Both the position numbers and the translations under genes were made by a program. This document shows, piece after piece, positions 9,023 through 15,938 of a stretch of 34,613 nucleotides of DNA (positions within the stretch are counted from its first letter, which is position 1; each line of letters starts with the position of its first letter). The notes under the pieces are model-generated. The model was given only the letters and a program-made list of their open reading frames with translations, ran no database searches and had not been told where the DNA came from. Source of the stretch: JBBQXY01 sp038209195. Lineage in GTDB: Bacteria; Chloroflexota; Ktedonobacteria; Ktedonobacterales; Ktedonobacteraceae. The stretch is from assembly GCA_038209195.1 (NCBI GenBank), contig JBBQXY010000046.1, positions 1 to 34,613 of the forward strand, in the 5' to 3' direction.

Positions 9023-9054
9023 CATGAAGAACTGGCAAGTGCTGGCTCTTCATG
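9023..9054 (+). terminator. Intercistronic hairpin between lipoprotein and phosphoesterase genes
   Basis: CATGAAGA (9023-9030) pairs perfectly with TCTTCATG (9047-9054), and the inner bases extend the stem past one A-C mismatch by about five more pairs around an AAGT loop. There is no T-tract after it. It could be an attenuator or an mRNA-processing/stability hairpin lowering expression of the second gene. Confidence 0.5.
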
Positions 9055-9081
9055 TGCTTTGAATTGGAAAGGAGTAGAGAA

Positions 9082-11178
9082 GTGCAAAGAACAGGCTTTA
9101 GATGGCTATCCCGGCGTCGTTACACTATCGTAGCGACAGTAGCCGTCTCTATGCTGCTTATTTCATCGATTGTACTTATCCCGCGCGGTATTTCCCTTTA
9201 CGCGCAGTCAGGCCATAGTGGCCCTAGCAACCTTTACGTCCCGTCAAGTGCTTTTGGCGATACCGATGATCTTCCCAATGGCTCGATCCACGCACAACGA
9301 GTGGGTCTGGCGGCTGGTAGCGCAACAGTGAGTGGGGTTGTCAAGGATGCCAGCACGGGGAATCCGGTTGCCAATGCTCTGGTTGGTATCAGTGCTGGCG
9401 CGGTTGGCTCGACGGCCCAGTATGCAACAACAGCTAGCGATGGCAGCTATAGCTTCAGTAGTATTGCCGGTGGAACGTATAATCTTTCCGCTAGTCGCTA
9501 TACCATCAGTGGCACACAGCCTTTTTACAAAGACGCGCAACAGATGAGCGTGAATGTAAGCAGTACTGCCACGGTCAATTTTAGCCTGACACCTATTGCA
9601 GTGCCAGGGTCACGCACGATACCCTCTGGACGAGCCAAGAATCTGATCATTGCAGACTACGATGAAACCTACCATGATTCCTGGTTCAATGATAGCCAGT
9701 CGATGGTGAATAGCTCTCCTGCCACGCATCAACTTGCCCAGGCTGGTGTGCTGGCAACAGAGAACTGGACACAGTATGGCTGGTCGCCAATCGACCACTA
9801 CCAGATTGCCGTGGGCTCATATCCCGCCTGGCGTACACCCGACGCCCCAGGAAAAGTATGGGGGCAGCCTGACGGCCTTGATACCAATATCTGGTATGGC
9901 GGCTCGGAAGTCTTTGGACAAGAGTCCATCTTTGATGTGGCGAAAAGTTATGGTATGAATACCGCGGTTATCGGCGGCAACGATTACCCAACAGGACACA
10001 TCACCAATGCCAATGTAGATCAAATTTCGCTGGGGCAGAACATTAACGGCGTGCCAACGCAATGGGTTACGGAGGTTGAGAACTTTATCACCGCCCACGC
10101 CTCTAATCCAAATGGATTCGTGATCTATATGCCTATCACGGAGGCCGAAGGACGTAGTGTGGAAAGCACCAGCCCTGATAGTGCTGGTAGTCTCTACCAA
10201 CAGGCCAGTGGATGGGACGACCAGGCCTTCGGCTTGTTGCAAACCTGGCTGCAACAGAACGGCTATGCGAGCAATACCGATGTTTCTATCACGTCAGACG
10301 AGGCCGAGAACGACCACACAAGCTACGACAATTTCTATGGTGTAGGTAGTACAGGCCAAGGTTCAACACGGCACAATCCTTTTGTCTTCGCAGGGCCGGG
10401 GATTGCGAGCGGCGTAACGTATACCACGACGATGGGCATTGACGACCTGAGCACCAACTACATGTATGCCCTTGGTCTACCCGCACCCATCGATAGCCGT
10501 GGTCATGTCATTGCCAGTTTCTTTACTGGCGGTGGTAGCACACCGACACCAACGCCAACCAATACGCCAACTTCCACACCAACCGCGACCAATACACCGA
10601 CACCCACTCCTACGAACACGCCAATACCAACTAATACACCAACGGCGACGGCAACCGCGACCAATACGCCAACGGCGACTCCAACCAATGCACCGACTGC
10701 CACCCCTGGGCAGGGTACAAACCTCATCCAGAATGGAAGCTTTGATGCAAGCACTAGTGGTTGGGTTTATGGCGGTACAACTCATCCACGACGAACCTCG
10801 ACGCAGGCACATAGTGGGTCATATGCGCTGAAGTTGGGGACGAGCAGTGGGCAGCAAGGGAATTCAAGCGCGTACCAGATGGTAACTATTCCGTCTGCGA
10901 CACATTCAGCGCGTCTGAGCTTCTACTACTGGCCAGCCAGCAATGACTCCAGCACATATGGTTGGCAAGAGGCTGATGTGATCAATAGTAGCGGCACTGT
11001 GTTAAAGCAACTCTTTGTCAACACCACCAACGACCAGAGCTGGATTCAGATGACCTTTGACCTGTCTTCCTACGCGGGCCAAACCATCGGCATCCAATTC
11101 CTCGACGACGAGAACTCAGGTGGGCAGTCGTACTATACCTATATGTACGTAGATGATGTCACATTGAACGTGAGCTAA
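9082..11178 (+). CDS. Secreted multidomain phosphoesterase-like protein with Thr-Pro linker and C-terminal binding domain
   Basis: 698 residues from the GTG at 9082, chosen because AAAGGAG lies 7 nt upstream; an ATG at 9052 sits before that site. Domain order: a basic N-terminus and one hydrophobic segment (about residues 10-33); a carboxypeptidase-regulatory beta-sandwich (about 80-172, ATVSGVVKDASTGNPVANALV); and an alkaline-phosphatase/phosphoesterase-like domain (about 186-480). The last has NLIIADYDETYHDSWF at the first strand, GQESIFDVAKSYGM in the middle, TSDEAENDH near 404-412 and RHNPFVFAGPG near 429-439. A Thr-Pro-rich linker (about 487-542) follows, then a jelly-roll-like C-terminal domain (LIQNGSFDASTSGWVYGG ... 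YMYVDDVTLNV) of the kind found in carbohydrate-binding modules. The Asp and His positions fit metal ligands of the alkaline phosphatase superfamily. Substrate unknown; it probably acts at the cell surface or outside. Confidence 0.85.
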   Translation: MQRTGFRWLSRRRYTIVATVAVSMLLISSIVLIPRGISLYAQSGHSGPSNLYVPSSAFGDTDDLPNGSIHAQRVGLAAGSATVSGVVKDASTGNPVANALVGISAGAVGSTAQYATTASDGSYSFSSIAGGTYNLSASRYTISGTQPFYKDAQQMSVNVSSTATVNFSLTPIAVPGSRTIPSGRAKNLIIADYDETYHDSWFNDSQSMVNSSPATHQLAQAGVLATENWTQYGWSPIDHYQIAVGSYPAWRTPDAPGKVWGQPDGLDTNIWYGGSEVFGQESIFDVAKSYGMNTAVIGGNDYPTGHITNANVDQISLGQNINGVPTQWVTEVENFITAHASNPNGFVIYMPITEAEGRSVESTSPDSAGSLYQQASGWDDQAFGLLQTWLQQNGYASNTDVSITSDEAENDHTSYDNFYGVGSTGQGSTRHNPFVFAGPGIASGVTYTTTMGIDDLSTNYMYALGLPAPIDSRGHVIASFFTGGGSTPTPTPTNTPTSTPTATNTPTPTPTNTPIPTNTPTATATATNTPTATPTNAPTATPGQGTNLIQNGSFDASTSGWVYGGTTHPRRTSTQAHSGSYALKLGTSSGQQGNSSAYQMVTIPSATHSARLSFYYWPASNDSSTYGWQEADVINSSGTVLKQLFVNTTNDQSWIQMTFDLSSYAGQTIGIQFLDDENSGGQSYYTYMYVDDVTLNVS
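10540..10707 (+). repeat. Thr-Pro codon repeat encoding an extracellular linker
   Basis: About 168 bp made of imperfect 6-bp units of the form ACN-CCN, with interspersed Asn and Ala codons (PTPTNTPTSTPTATNTP-like). It lies between the phosphoesterase-like and C-terminal binding domains of the gene at 9082-11178. The third codon positions vary, so the protein pattern is selected rather than being a recent exact expansion. Such linkers are common in secreted Chloroflexota proteins. Confidence 0.85.
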
Positions 11179-11208
11179 TCGCTGACCATGTAGTGCGCAA
11201 GAGTTATG

Positions 11209-11259
11209 TAAGCAGATGGAGGACTGGCAACCGATGGATGCCAGTCCTCCATCTGCTTA
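11209..11259. terminator. 20-bp perfect hairpin between convergent genes
   Basis: The arm 11209-11228 (TAAGCAGATGGAGGACTGGC) is exactly complementary to 11240-11259, with an 11-nt loop. It lies 31 bp after the stop codon at 11178 and 20 bp from the stop of the opposing HAD gene. It probably acts as a bidirectional terminator, although neither side carries a clear T-tract. Confidence 0.75.
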
Positions 11260-11278
11260 TAAAAACACCATTGATATA

Positions 11279-11968
11279 TCAAACTGAAGCCGCAATGCCC
11301 TTAACCAGATAGGCCAAAGTCCTCATATCCCCGACGAGAAACGTCTCTTTCACTTGCGACGGACGCTCCAAGCCCTGGCGATTGACCCAGACTGTTGTAT
11401 AGCCAAGCTCTGTGGCTGGTACGACATCATATTTGAAACCAAAGCCCGCGTGCCAGATCTCAGAAACCTGTAACCCCAACCTCTCACGGGCCAAGAGAAA
11501 ACCTTTGTGACTGGGTTTGTAGGCTCCTGCTTGCTCGGCGGTGATGATGTCGTCGAACTTGACGCCGATAGTCCGCTCGGTTTCGGCAATGATAGCGTCA
11601 TCGGTATTGGTTATGAGGACAACTTTGACGTATTGCTGCAAAGCCAGAATCGCTTCCTTGCTATCGGGAAATGGCTTCCATTGGCCCATCGAATCGGCAA
11701 ATGCTTCCACATCAACTTCGCTATAGGGCAAAGAAAAATGGTCAAAGGCCAATTTCATGGTACCGCGCAAAACTTGTCGATAAGGGCGATACTGTTGTTG
11801 GATATAACCAAACTGTACTTCTTCCCAATACTTTTGTAAAGTACGAGCGTCTATGCCCGTAATATTTTTCTCAGCCAACCTCTGCTTAAAAAATTGCGCG
11901 ATTTCGCTTTCCCAATCAATCAAAGTTCCATAACAATCAAAGGTAATGGCTTTGGGCAACATATCCAT
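11279..11968 (-). CDS. HAD-superfamily hydrolase, type II haloacid dehalogenase-like
   Basis: 229 residues, the normal length for L-2-haloacid dehalogenases. Motif I is FDCYGTLIDWE with the nucleophile Asp11, motif II is ITNTD with Thr120-Asn121, motif III is YKPSHKGF with Lys151, and the final acidic motif is GFKYDVVPA with Asp181. The positions of Asp11, Lys151 and Asp181 agree with those of characterised L-2-haloacid dehalogenases, where Asp attacks the substrate C2. The typical Ser-Asn after motif II is Thr-Asn here, and the usual active-site SLRHD/SxxWD is FKYDV, so the true substrate may differ (for example a phosphate ester). AGAGGA lies 6 nt before the ATG at 11968. It follows the glucokinase gene by 21 bp on the same strand and is probably co-transcribed with it. 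Confidence 0.85.
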   Translation of the reverse strand: MDMLPKAITFDCYGTLIDWESEIAQFFKQRLAEKNITGIDARTLQKYWEEVQFGYIQQQYRPYRQVLRGTMKLAFDHFSLPYSEVDVEAFADSMGQWKPFPDSKEAILALQQYVKVVLITNTDDAIIAETERTIGVKFDDIITAEQAGAYKPSHKGFLLARERLGLQVSEIWHAGFGFKYDVVPATELGYTTVWVNRQGLERPSQVKETFLVGDMRTLAYLVKGIAASV

Positions 11969-11989
11969 AGCAGTTCCTCTTTTCTTGCA

Positions 11990-12964
11990 TCATTCCAGGC
12001 CGTGACTGGCGGCACCTAGTAAGGCAACGGCGGGGTTAAGGATTACATGTACTGGCATGTCGTTGAGTAACTTCACGAAACGCCCTTTGTCACGGAATGC
12101 GTGCATGAAGCGCTCGTGTCCGAGGAAGGAGAGAATACGCGGTGGGATGCCACCACCCAGGTAGATACCGCCGGTAGCCATCACCTTGAGGGCCATATTG
12201 CCGGCCTCCGACCCCAAAATCGCGACAAATGTATTCAACGTTTCAACACAAAGCTCACTTGAGCCATTTAATGCCGCGTTGACGATGATGGGTGTGAGGT
12301 CTTCAGCCGTAGCCAGTTGTCCTTTGAGCAGGGCCGATTCATCGGCATGGCCACTGTCTCGCAGATAGGCATAAATATTGGGAATACCTTTGCCGGAACA
12401 GACGCGCTCATAGCTGACATGGTCAAAGCGTTGCAGCAGATAGCGCAGTAGTTCAATTTCAAGCTCGTTGGTGGGGGCAAAATCGCTATGACCGCCCTCA
12501 GAGGTATGGGTGCGGTACTTTGCCCCATCCCATGTGAGGAACGCTTCGCCTAAACCTGTTCCAGGAGCGATGACCGCGATATTCCCTCTAGCTACAGGTT
12601 GCCCGGCACTCAGGGTTAGAATTTCTGCTGGCTGAAGCAATTCAATTGCGTGAGCAACGGCATCAAGGTCGTTGAGCAAGCGAACAGAGGAAAGTTTTAG
12701 CGTTTCAGCCAGTTCTTTCTCATCCATGACCCAAGGTAAGTTCGTAATGGTGGCCCGGCCCGCGATGACGGGGCCAGCAACACCGAAACTCGCACGATCT
12801 ACGGTCAGATGGGTCTGAGCTAGAAAGGTGCGTACCAATGCTTCCAGGCTCGTAAACATAGCACTGGGAAACGTGGCCTGAGCCAATGGTTTGCGCAATC
12901 CTTCCTCAGGTGAATAAACGGCAAGATTAGTTTTGGTGCCTCCGATATCTCCGGCAAGTAGCAT
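11990..12964 (-). CDS. glk: Glucokinase
   Basis: The product is a 324-residue cytosolic kinase that phosphorylates glucose to glucose-6-phosphate with ATP. It belongs to the Glk family rather than the ROK family: there is no ROK zinc motif, and the length and motifs fit the E. coli Glk type. Visible elements are the phosphate-binding DIGGTKTNLA at residues 6-15, the NLPW segment near 75-78, LLNDLDAVA with the catalytic Asp near 99-101, IAPGTGLGEA near 132-141, and SEGGHSDFAP near 155-164, which contacts sugar. GGAGG is 9 nt upstream of the ATG at 12964. It is the first gene of a two-gene operon with the HAD hydrolase. It is divergent from miaB, with a dyad in the shared promoter region. The presence of sugar ABC and PTS systems further right fits a sugar-using metabolism. 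Confidence 0.93.
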   Translation of the reverse strand: MLLAGDIGGTKTNLAVYSPEEGLRKPLAQATFPSAMFTSLEALVRTFLAQTHLTVDRASFGVAGPVIAGRATITNLPWVMDEKELAETLKLSSVRLLNDLDAVAHAIELLQPAEILTLSAGQPVARGNIAVIAPGTGLGEAFLTWDGAKYRTHTSEGGHSDFAPTNELEIELLRYLLQRFDHVSYERVCSGKGIPNIYAYLRDSGHADESALLKGQLATAEDLTPIIVNAALNGSSELCVETLNTFVAILGSEAGNMALKVMATGGIYLGGGIPPRILSFLGHERFMHAFRDKGRFVKLLNDMPVHVILNPAVALLGAASHGLE

Positions 12965-13081
12965 CTATGGTATCCTCCTTTTCATTACATTGTACTGTAA
13001 AAATGGAGGTTCAGGTGTATCCATTGCTCCAGCTTTCGCCTCCTCATGGCTACAAAGCAGTGTAAATTGCCCCAAATACAG

Positions 13082-13110
13082 GTGACAGGGTCACTAACTT
13101 GGTGTATAAT
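13082..13110 (+). promoter_or_regulatory. Sigma-70-type promoter for miaB with an overlapping dyad
   Basis: GTGACA (13082-13087) and TATAAT (13105-13110) are separated by 17 bp, so transcription would begin near 13117 and leave a leader of about 75 nt. The -35 box is part of the perfect dyad GTGAC-AGG-GTCAC (13082-13094), which could be an operator. On the other strand CTGTCA-18-TACACT, using some of the same bases, is a plausible though weaker promoter for glk. Confidence 0.7.
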
Positions 13111-13192
13111 ACGTTGCTTAGAAGCAGAATACTAGAACTGCGTACACAGGGTGTTGCAGGGATATGCCATTGACACTTGGAGAGCCTGAAAG

Positions 13193-14692
13193 ATGACCAC
13201 GACGACTATTGCACGCGGGAAATATCATATCTGGACGGTTGGTTGCCAGATGAATCAAGCGGATTCGCAACGCATCCAGACCATCCTTGATGAATTAGGC
13301 TGGGAAGAGACCAGCATGGACGAGGCTAATCTCGTGGTCCTCAATACATGCAGCGTGCGCAAAGCACCAGAGGAGAAGGCGCATAACCAGCTAGCCCTGC
13401 TGCGACAGGCTAAAGCCAAACGTAGTGATCTCCTGGTCGCATTGATGGGCTGCATGATCGGCAACCAGAAGACTATCGACGAATTGAGACATCGCTACCC
13501 GCATATTGACCTGTTCATGAAAGTGGAACAGGCAGATATCCTCCCACGCTTCCTGGAAGAGCGCTGGACGCCCATCTCCGGTGCAGGTTGCCTTGATATC
13601 GAATATATGCCCAATGAGCCGGAAGAGGATTTCCAGTTAGAAGATGCAATCCCTACAGAGCCAGTATTGCCCACCTTTGCCACCTCATTCAACACCAGCG
13701 GGAAACGTACAGTATTACCGATGGCGATTACGCCGAAGCCGGGTGAACGCCTTGCGCATTATCCCACGAAGATTGAACCGGCACAGGCCAGCCCAACCGC
13801 GTGGTTGCCCGTTGTCCTGGGTTGCAACAAAGTTTGCACGTACTGTATTGTGCCCTACCGCCGTGGGCGAGAACGTAGTCGGCCTGTTGAGGAGTTAATT
13901 ATCGAGGCTCGCGCGCTGGTTGGAAAAGGAGCTAGAGAGCTCACCCTGCTGGGACAAACAGTGGAGGCTTATGGCCTGGATTTGCCAGACAAGCCCGACT
14001 TGGCCTATTTAATGGAGCAACTCAGCGCAATTGATGCTCTGGAACGCATTCGTTTTATGACTTCATATCCACGACACATGACCGATAGTATGATTGAGCG
14101 CATGGCACAGCTACCCAAAGTCTGTGAGCATCTCAATATTCCGGTGCAGGCTGGAGACGATAACCTACTCAAGCGCATGAAACGTGGGTATACACTGGAT
14201 GAATATCGCGAGAAAATTTCGCGGGTGCGCGCGCTATGGCCGGGCATTTCGCTCTCAACAGATGTAATCGTAGGCTTTTGCGGCGAGACAGAAGAAGAGT
14301 TCCAGCACACGCTGGACATGATTGAAGAGATTCGTTTTGATGTAGTACACGTTGCCGCCTACTCACCGCGTCCTGGCACCGTCGCCGCTCGTTGGGAAGA
14401 TGATATTCCACTACCCGAAAAGAAACGCAGATTGCACGCAGTAGAAGACGTACAAGCAAAAATTGCCCTGGCAATAAACCAGCAGTATCTTGGGAATATC
14501 GAAGAGGTCCTGGTTGAAGAGGAAAACAGCACACATGGCCGCCAGCAATGGAAAGGCCGTAATCGTACAAATAAGCTGGTCTTCTTCCCGCAGCCAGACG
14601 CGGAATGCAACATTCGCCCTGGTGACCTTGCCAAAGTACAGATTGAGCGCACAACCGCGTGGTCATTGCAGGGTTGCATGGTTGCGGTATAA
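13193..14692 (+). CDS. miaB: tRNA-2-methylthio-N6-isopentenyladenosine synthase MiaB
   Basis: This is a radical-SAM methylthiotransferase that adds a methylthio group to i6A37 of tRNAs. The N-terminal domain carries the auxiliary-cluster cysteines Cys18 (GCQMN), Cys53 (NTCSV) and Cys87 (MGCM). The radical-SAM motif is CNKVCTYC with Cys211, Cys215 and Cys218, followed by IVPYRRGRE. Other family marks are LLGQTVEAYG (usually LLGQNVNSYG), NIPVQAGD, MKRGYT, STDVIVGFCGETEEEF, and a C-terminal TRAM-like domain. At 499 residues it is longer than the usual 440-475. The excess lies between about residues 127 and 200, an acidic and Pro/Thr-rich insertion before the radical-SAM domain. MiaB is preferred over MtaB and RimO because of the GCQMN/NTCSVR motifs and the tRNA-type context. 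Confidence 0.92.
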   Translation: MTTTTIARGKYHIWTVGCQMNQADSQRIQTILDELGWEETSMDEANLVVLNTCSVRKAPEEKAHNQLALLRQAKAKRSDLLVALMGCMIGNQKTIDELRHRYPHIDLFMKVEQADILPRFLEERWTPISGAGCLDIEYMPNEPEEDFQLEDAIPTEPVLPTFATSFNTSGKRTVLPMAITPKPGERLAHYPTKIEPAQASPTAWLPVVLGCNKVCTYCIVPYRRGRERSRPVEELIIEARALVGKGARELTLLGQTVEAYGLDLPDKPDLAYLMEQLSAIDALERIRFMTSYPRHMTDSMIERMAQLPKVCEHLNIPVQAGDDNLLKRMKRGYTLDEYREKISRVRALWPGISLSTDVIVGFCGETEEEFQHTLDMIEEIRFDVVHVAAYSPRPGTVAARWEDDIPLPEKKRRLHAVEDVQAKIALAINQQYLGNIEEVLVEEENSTHGRQQWKGRNRTNKLVFFPQPDAECNIRPGDLAKVQIERTTAWSLQGCMVAV

Positions 14693-14693
14693 T
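14666..14693 (+). promoter_or_regulatory. Promoter inside the 3' end of miaB
   Basis: TTGCAG (14666-14671), a 16-bp spacer and a perfect TATAAT (14688-14693) overlap the miaB stop codon. It would start transcription near 14700, just upstream of the TPR gene's GGAGGAGG ribosome binding site, so that gene can be expressed apart from miaB. Confidence 0.6.
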
Positions 14694-14730
14694 ACACAGA
14701 CGACAAAACAAGATGATGGAGGAGGCATCG

Positions 14731-15549
14731 ATGACGCAAGCACAATCGGCGGAAGAGAAAGCACGCCTGAAGAAACAATGGACGGATATGGCCATACAAC
14801 AAGCTTTATCCAGCCAGTGGGAAGAGGCTGTTTCCACCAATAGGAATATCTTGAATCTCTTTCCTGCCGAGCCAGATGCATTCAATCGGCTCGGCAAAGC
14901 ATATAGTGAGCTAGGGCAGTACACGGAGGCGCGGCGAGCTTACGCCCAAACGCTGAAACACAGTCCTCAAAACACTATTGCCAAGAAAAACCTGGATCGG
15001 CTCGCGTTGCTGCAGGAGACACCCGTTCAGTCTCATGCTGGAAGTGAGCGTATTGATCCACGACTGTTTATTGAAGAGACAGGAAAAACCGGCATGACAG
15101 AACTCATTAACATCGCCTCAGGGTCTGTCCTGGCAAAGGTCGGTGTTGGTGACAAGGTACAAATGCATGTCAGTGGACACACTATTTTAGTGCGCAACGC
15201 CGTTGGCGAAGACATTGGGCAGGTTGAGCCACGACTGGCCAATCGCTTGATTAACTTCATGGAGGGAGGCAATCGCTATGCTGCCGCAATTCTTGCGATG
15301 GAACATGGTCAGGTTCGCCTCATTATTCGCGAAGAATATCAACACCCCACAATGTTCGGCAAAGTGAGTTTCCCATCGCAAGGGAGTGGTGATACTATCC
15401 GTGCCTACACGAAAGATAGTATGCTGCGTTATGACCGCGACGATGATGACGATCTGGGCAACGACGACGAATACTACGATGGCGGTGACGAACCCGACGA
15501 CATGACCGAAATTGATTTTGAAAGCAATACTTCCGAATCTGAGGAGTAA
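14731..15549 (+). CDS. TPR protein with a small beta-rich domain and acidic tail
   Basis: 272 residues from the ATG at 14731, preceded by GGAGGAGG 5 nt away; a longer in-frame version would overlap miaB and is rejected. Residues about 10-85 contain two or three tetratricopeptide-type helices (AIQQALSSQWEEAVSTNRNILNLFP, then AFNRLGKAYSELGQYTEARRAYAQTLKHSP). A compact domain around residues 120-195 has VGDKVQMHVSGHTILVRNAVGEDIGQVEP and GQVRLIIREEYQHP, reminiscent of a HIRAN or small beta-barrel nucleic-acid-binding fold; that similarity is my impression only. The last 50 residues are strongly acidic (runs of Asp and Glu). It is followed by a 19-bp hairpin and has its own promoter. Function unknown; a scaffold or transcription/translation factor partner is possible. 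Confidence 0.85.
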   Translation: MTQAQSAEEKARLKKQWTDMAIQQALSSQWEEAVSTNRNILNLFPAEPDAFNRLGKAYSELGQYTEARRAYAQTLKHSPQNTIAKKNLDRLALLQETPVQSHAGSERIDPRLFIEETGKTGMTELINIASGSVLAKVGVGDKVQMHVSGHTILVRNAVGEDIGQVEPRLANRLINFMEGGNRYAAAILAMEHGQVRLIIREEYQHPTMFGKVSFPSQGSGDTIRAYTKDSMLRYDRDDDDDLGNDDEYYDGGDEPDDMTEIDFESNTSESEE

Positions 15550-15555
15550 CTGTTT

Positions 15556-15605
15556 TCATTGATTGTGTTGGTGGGGCAATTGCTAACCACCAACACAACC
15601 AATGA
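15556..15605 (+). terminator. Long hairpin after the TPR gene
   Basis: The 19-nt arms 15556-15574 and 15587-15605 are complementary except for one A-C mismatch. The loop contains GCAATTGC. The hairpin begins 7 bp after the TPR gene's stop codon. It has no following T-tract but probably ends or stabilises the transcript. Confidence 0.65.
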
Positions 15606-15636
15606 TAACTACCATACTGTCAAACTACATTTGGCA

Positions 15637-15713
15637 CACCGCCTTCGGCGGTGGGAATGAGATGGGAACTAGGGCACAGCCCTAGAACCCAGTCAAGGGG
15701 TTGCCGCCCCTTG
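15637..15713. repeat. Cluster of three short GC-rich hairpins, REP-like element
   Basis: Three perfect 7-bp stems follow one another: CACCGCC-TTC-GGCGGTG (15637-15653), CTAGGGC-ACA-GCCCTAG (15669-15685) and CAAGGGG-TTGCCG-CCCCTTG (15694-15713). They lie between the TPR gene and the small basic gene, after the TPR gene's own terminator-like hairpin. The architecture recalls dispersed GC-rich repeats with AGGGC/GCCCT and GGGG/CCCC hairpins seen in many bacterial genomes. Only one copy is in this window, so repetition cannot be shown here. Confidence 0.6.
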
Positions 15714-15737
15714 CATCCCTGCTTTGACAAACGTAAG

Positions 15738-15767
15738 TTGACGTTGAACTACCGACGTTTTTATATT
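15738..15767 (+). promoter_or_regulatory. Promoter for the small basic protein gene
   Basis: TTGACG (15738-15743), an 18-bp spacer and TATATT (15762-15767) precede the short gene at 15789. Transcription would begin within a few bases of the AGGAG ribosome binding site (15773-15777), giving a very short leader. Confidence 0.55.
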
Positions 15768-15788
15768 ACATTAGGAGAAATGACACCC

Positions 15789-15908
15789 ATGAACAAGACA
15801 AAAAAAGTAGCCTGGCACAAACACCTGGCGAAAGCGAAGAAATTTGAAGAGAAACGCCAGGCCCAAAAGACCAGTGGCACTCCTACACCATCGACAGCGC
15901 GGCGATAA
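15789..15908 (+). CDS. Tiny basic protein, 39 residues
   Basis: The sequence MNKTKKVAWHKHLAKAKKF begins a 39-residue, strongly basic, mostly helical product that ends in a Thr/Pro/Ser tail and ARR. The alternative ATG at 15780 adds three residues but lies only 2 nt from AGGAG; the ATG at 15789 is 11 nt away, so the choice is uncertain. A dedicated promoter upstream and a GC-rich hairpin over the stop codon argue that it is a real gene rather than chance. Composition resembles small ribosome- or RNA-binding proteins. I do not recognise a family with certainty. Confidence 0.6.
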   Translation: MNKTKKVAWHKHLAKAKKFEEKRQAQKTSGTPTPSTARR

Positions 15909-15917
15909 CAGCCGCGC
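15897..15917 (+). terminator. Hairpin over the stop codon of the small basic gene
   Basis: GCGCGGC (15897-15903) and GCCGCGC (15911-15917) form a perfect 7-bp GC stem with a 7-nt loop containing the TAA stop, followed by TTCCCTATT. It probably terminates or attenuates transcription before the PucR-type gene. Confidence 0.5.
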
Positions 15918-15938
15918 TTCCCTATTATATGTGAATAA

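Noticed and set aside
10503..10831. Long overlapping frames on both strands through the Thr-Pro repeat
   Set aside because: These are by-products of the low-complexity codon repeat in the real gene at 9082-11178.
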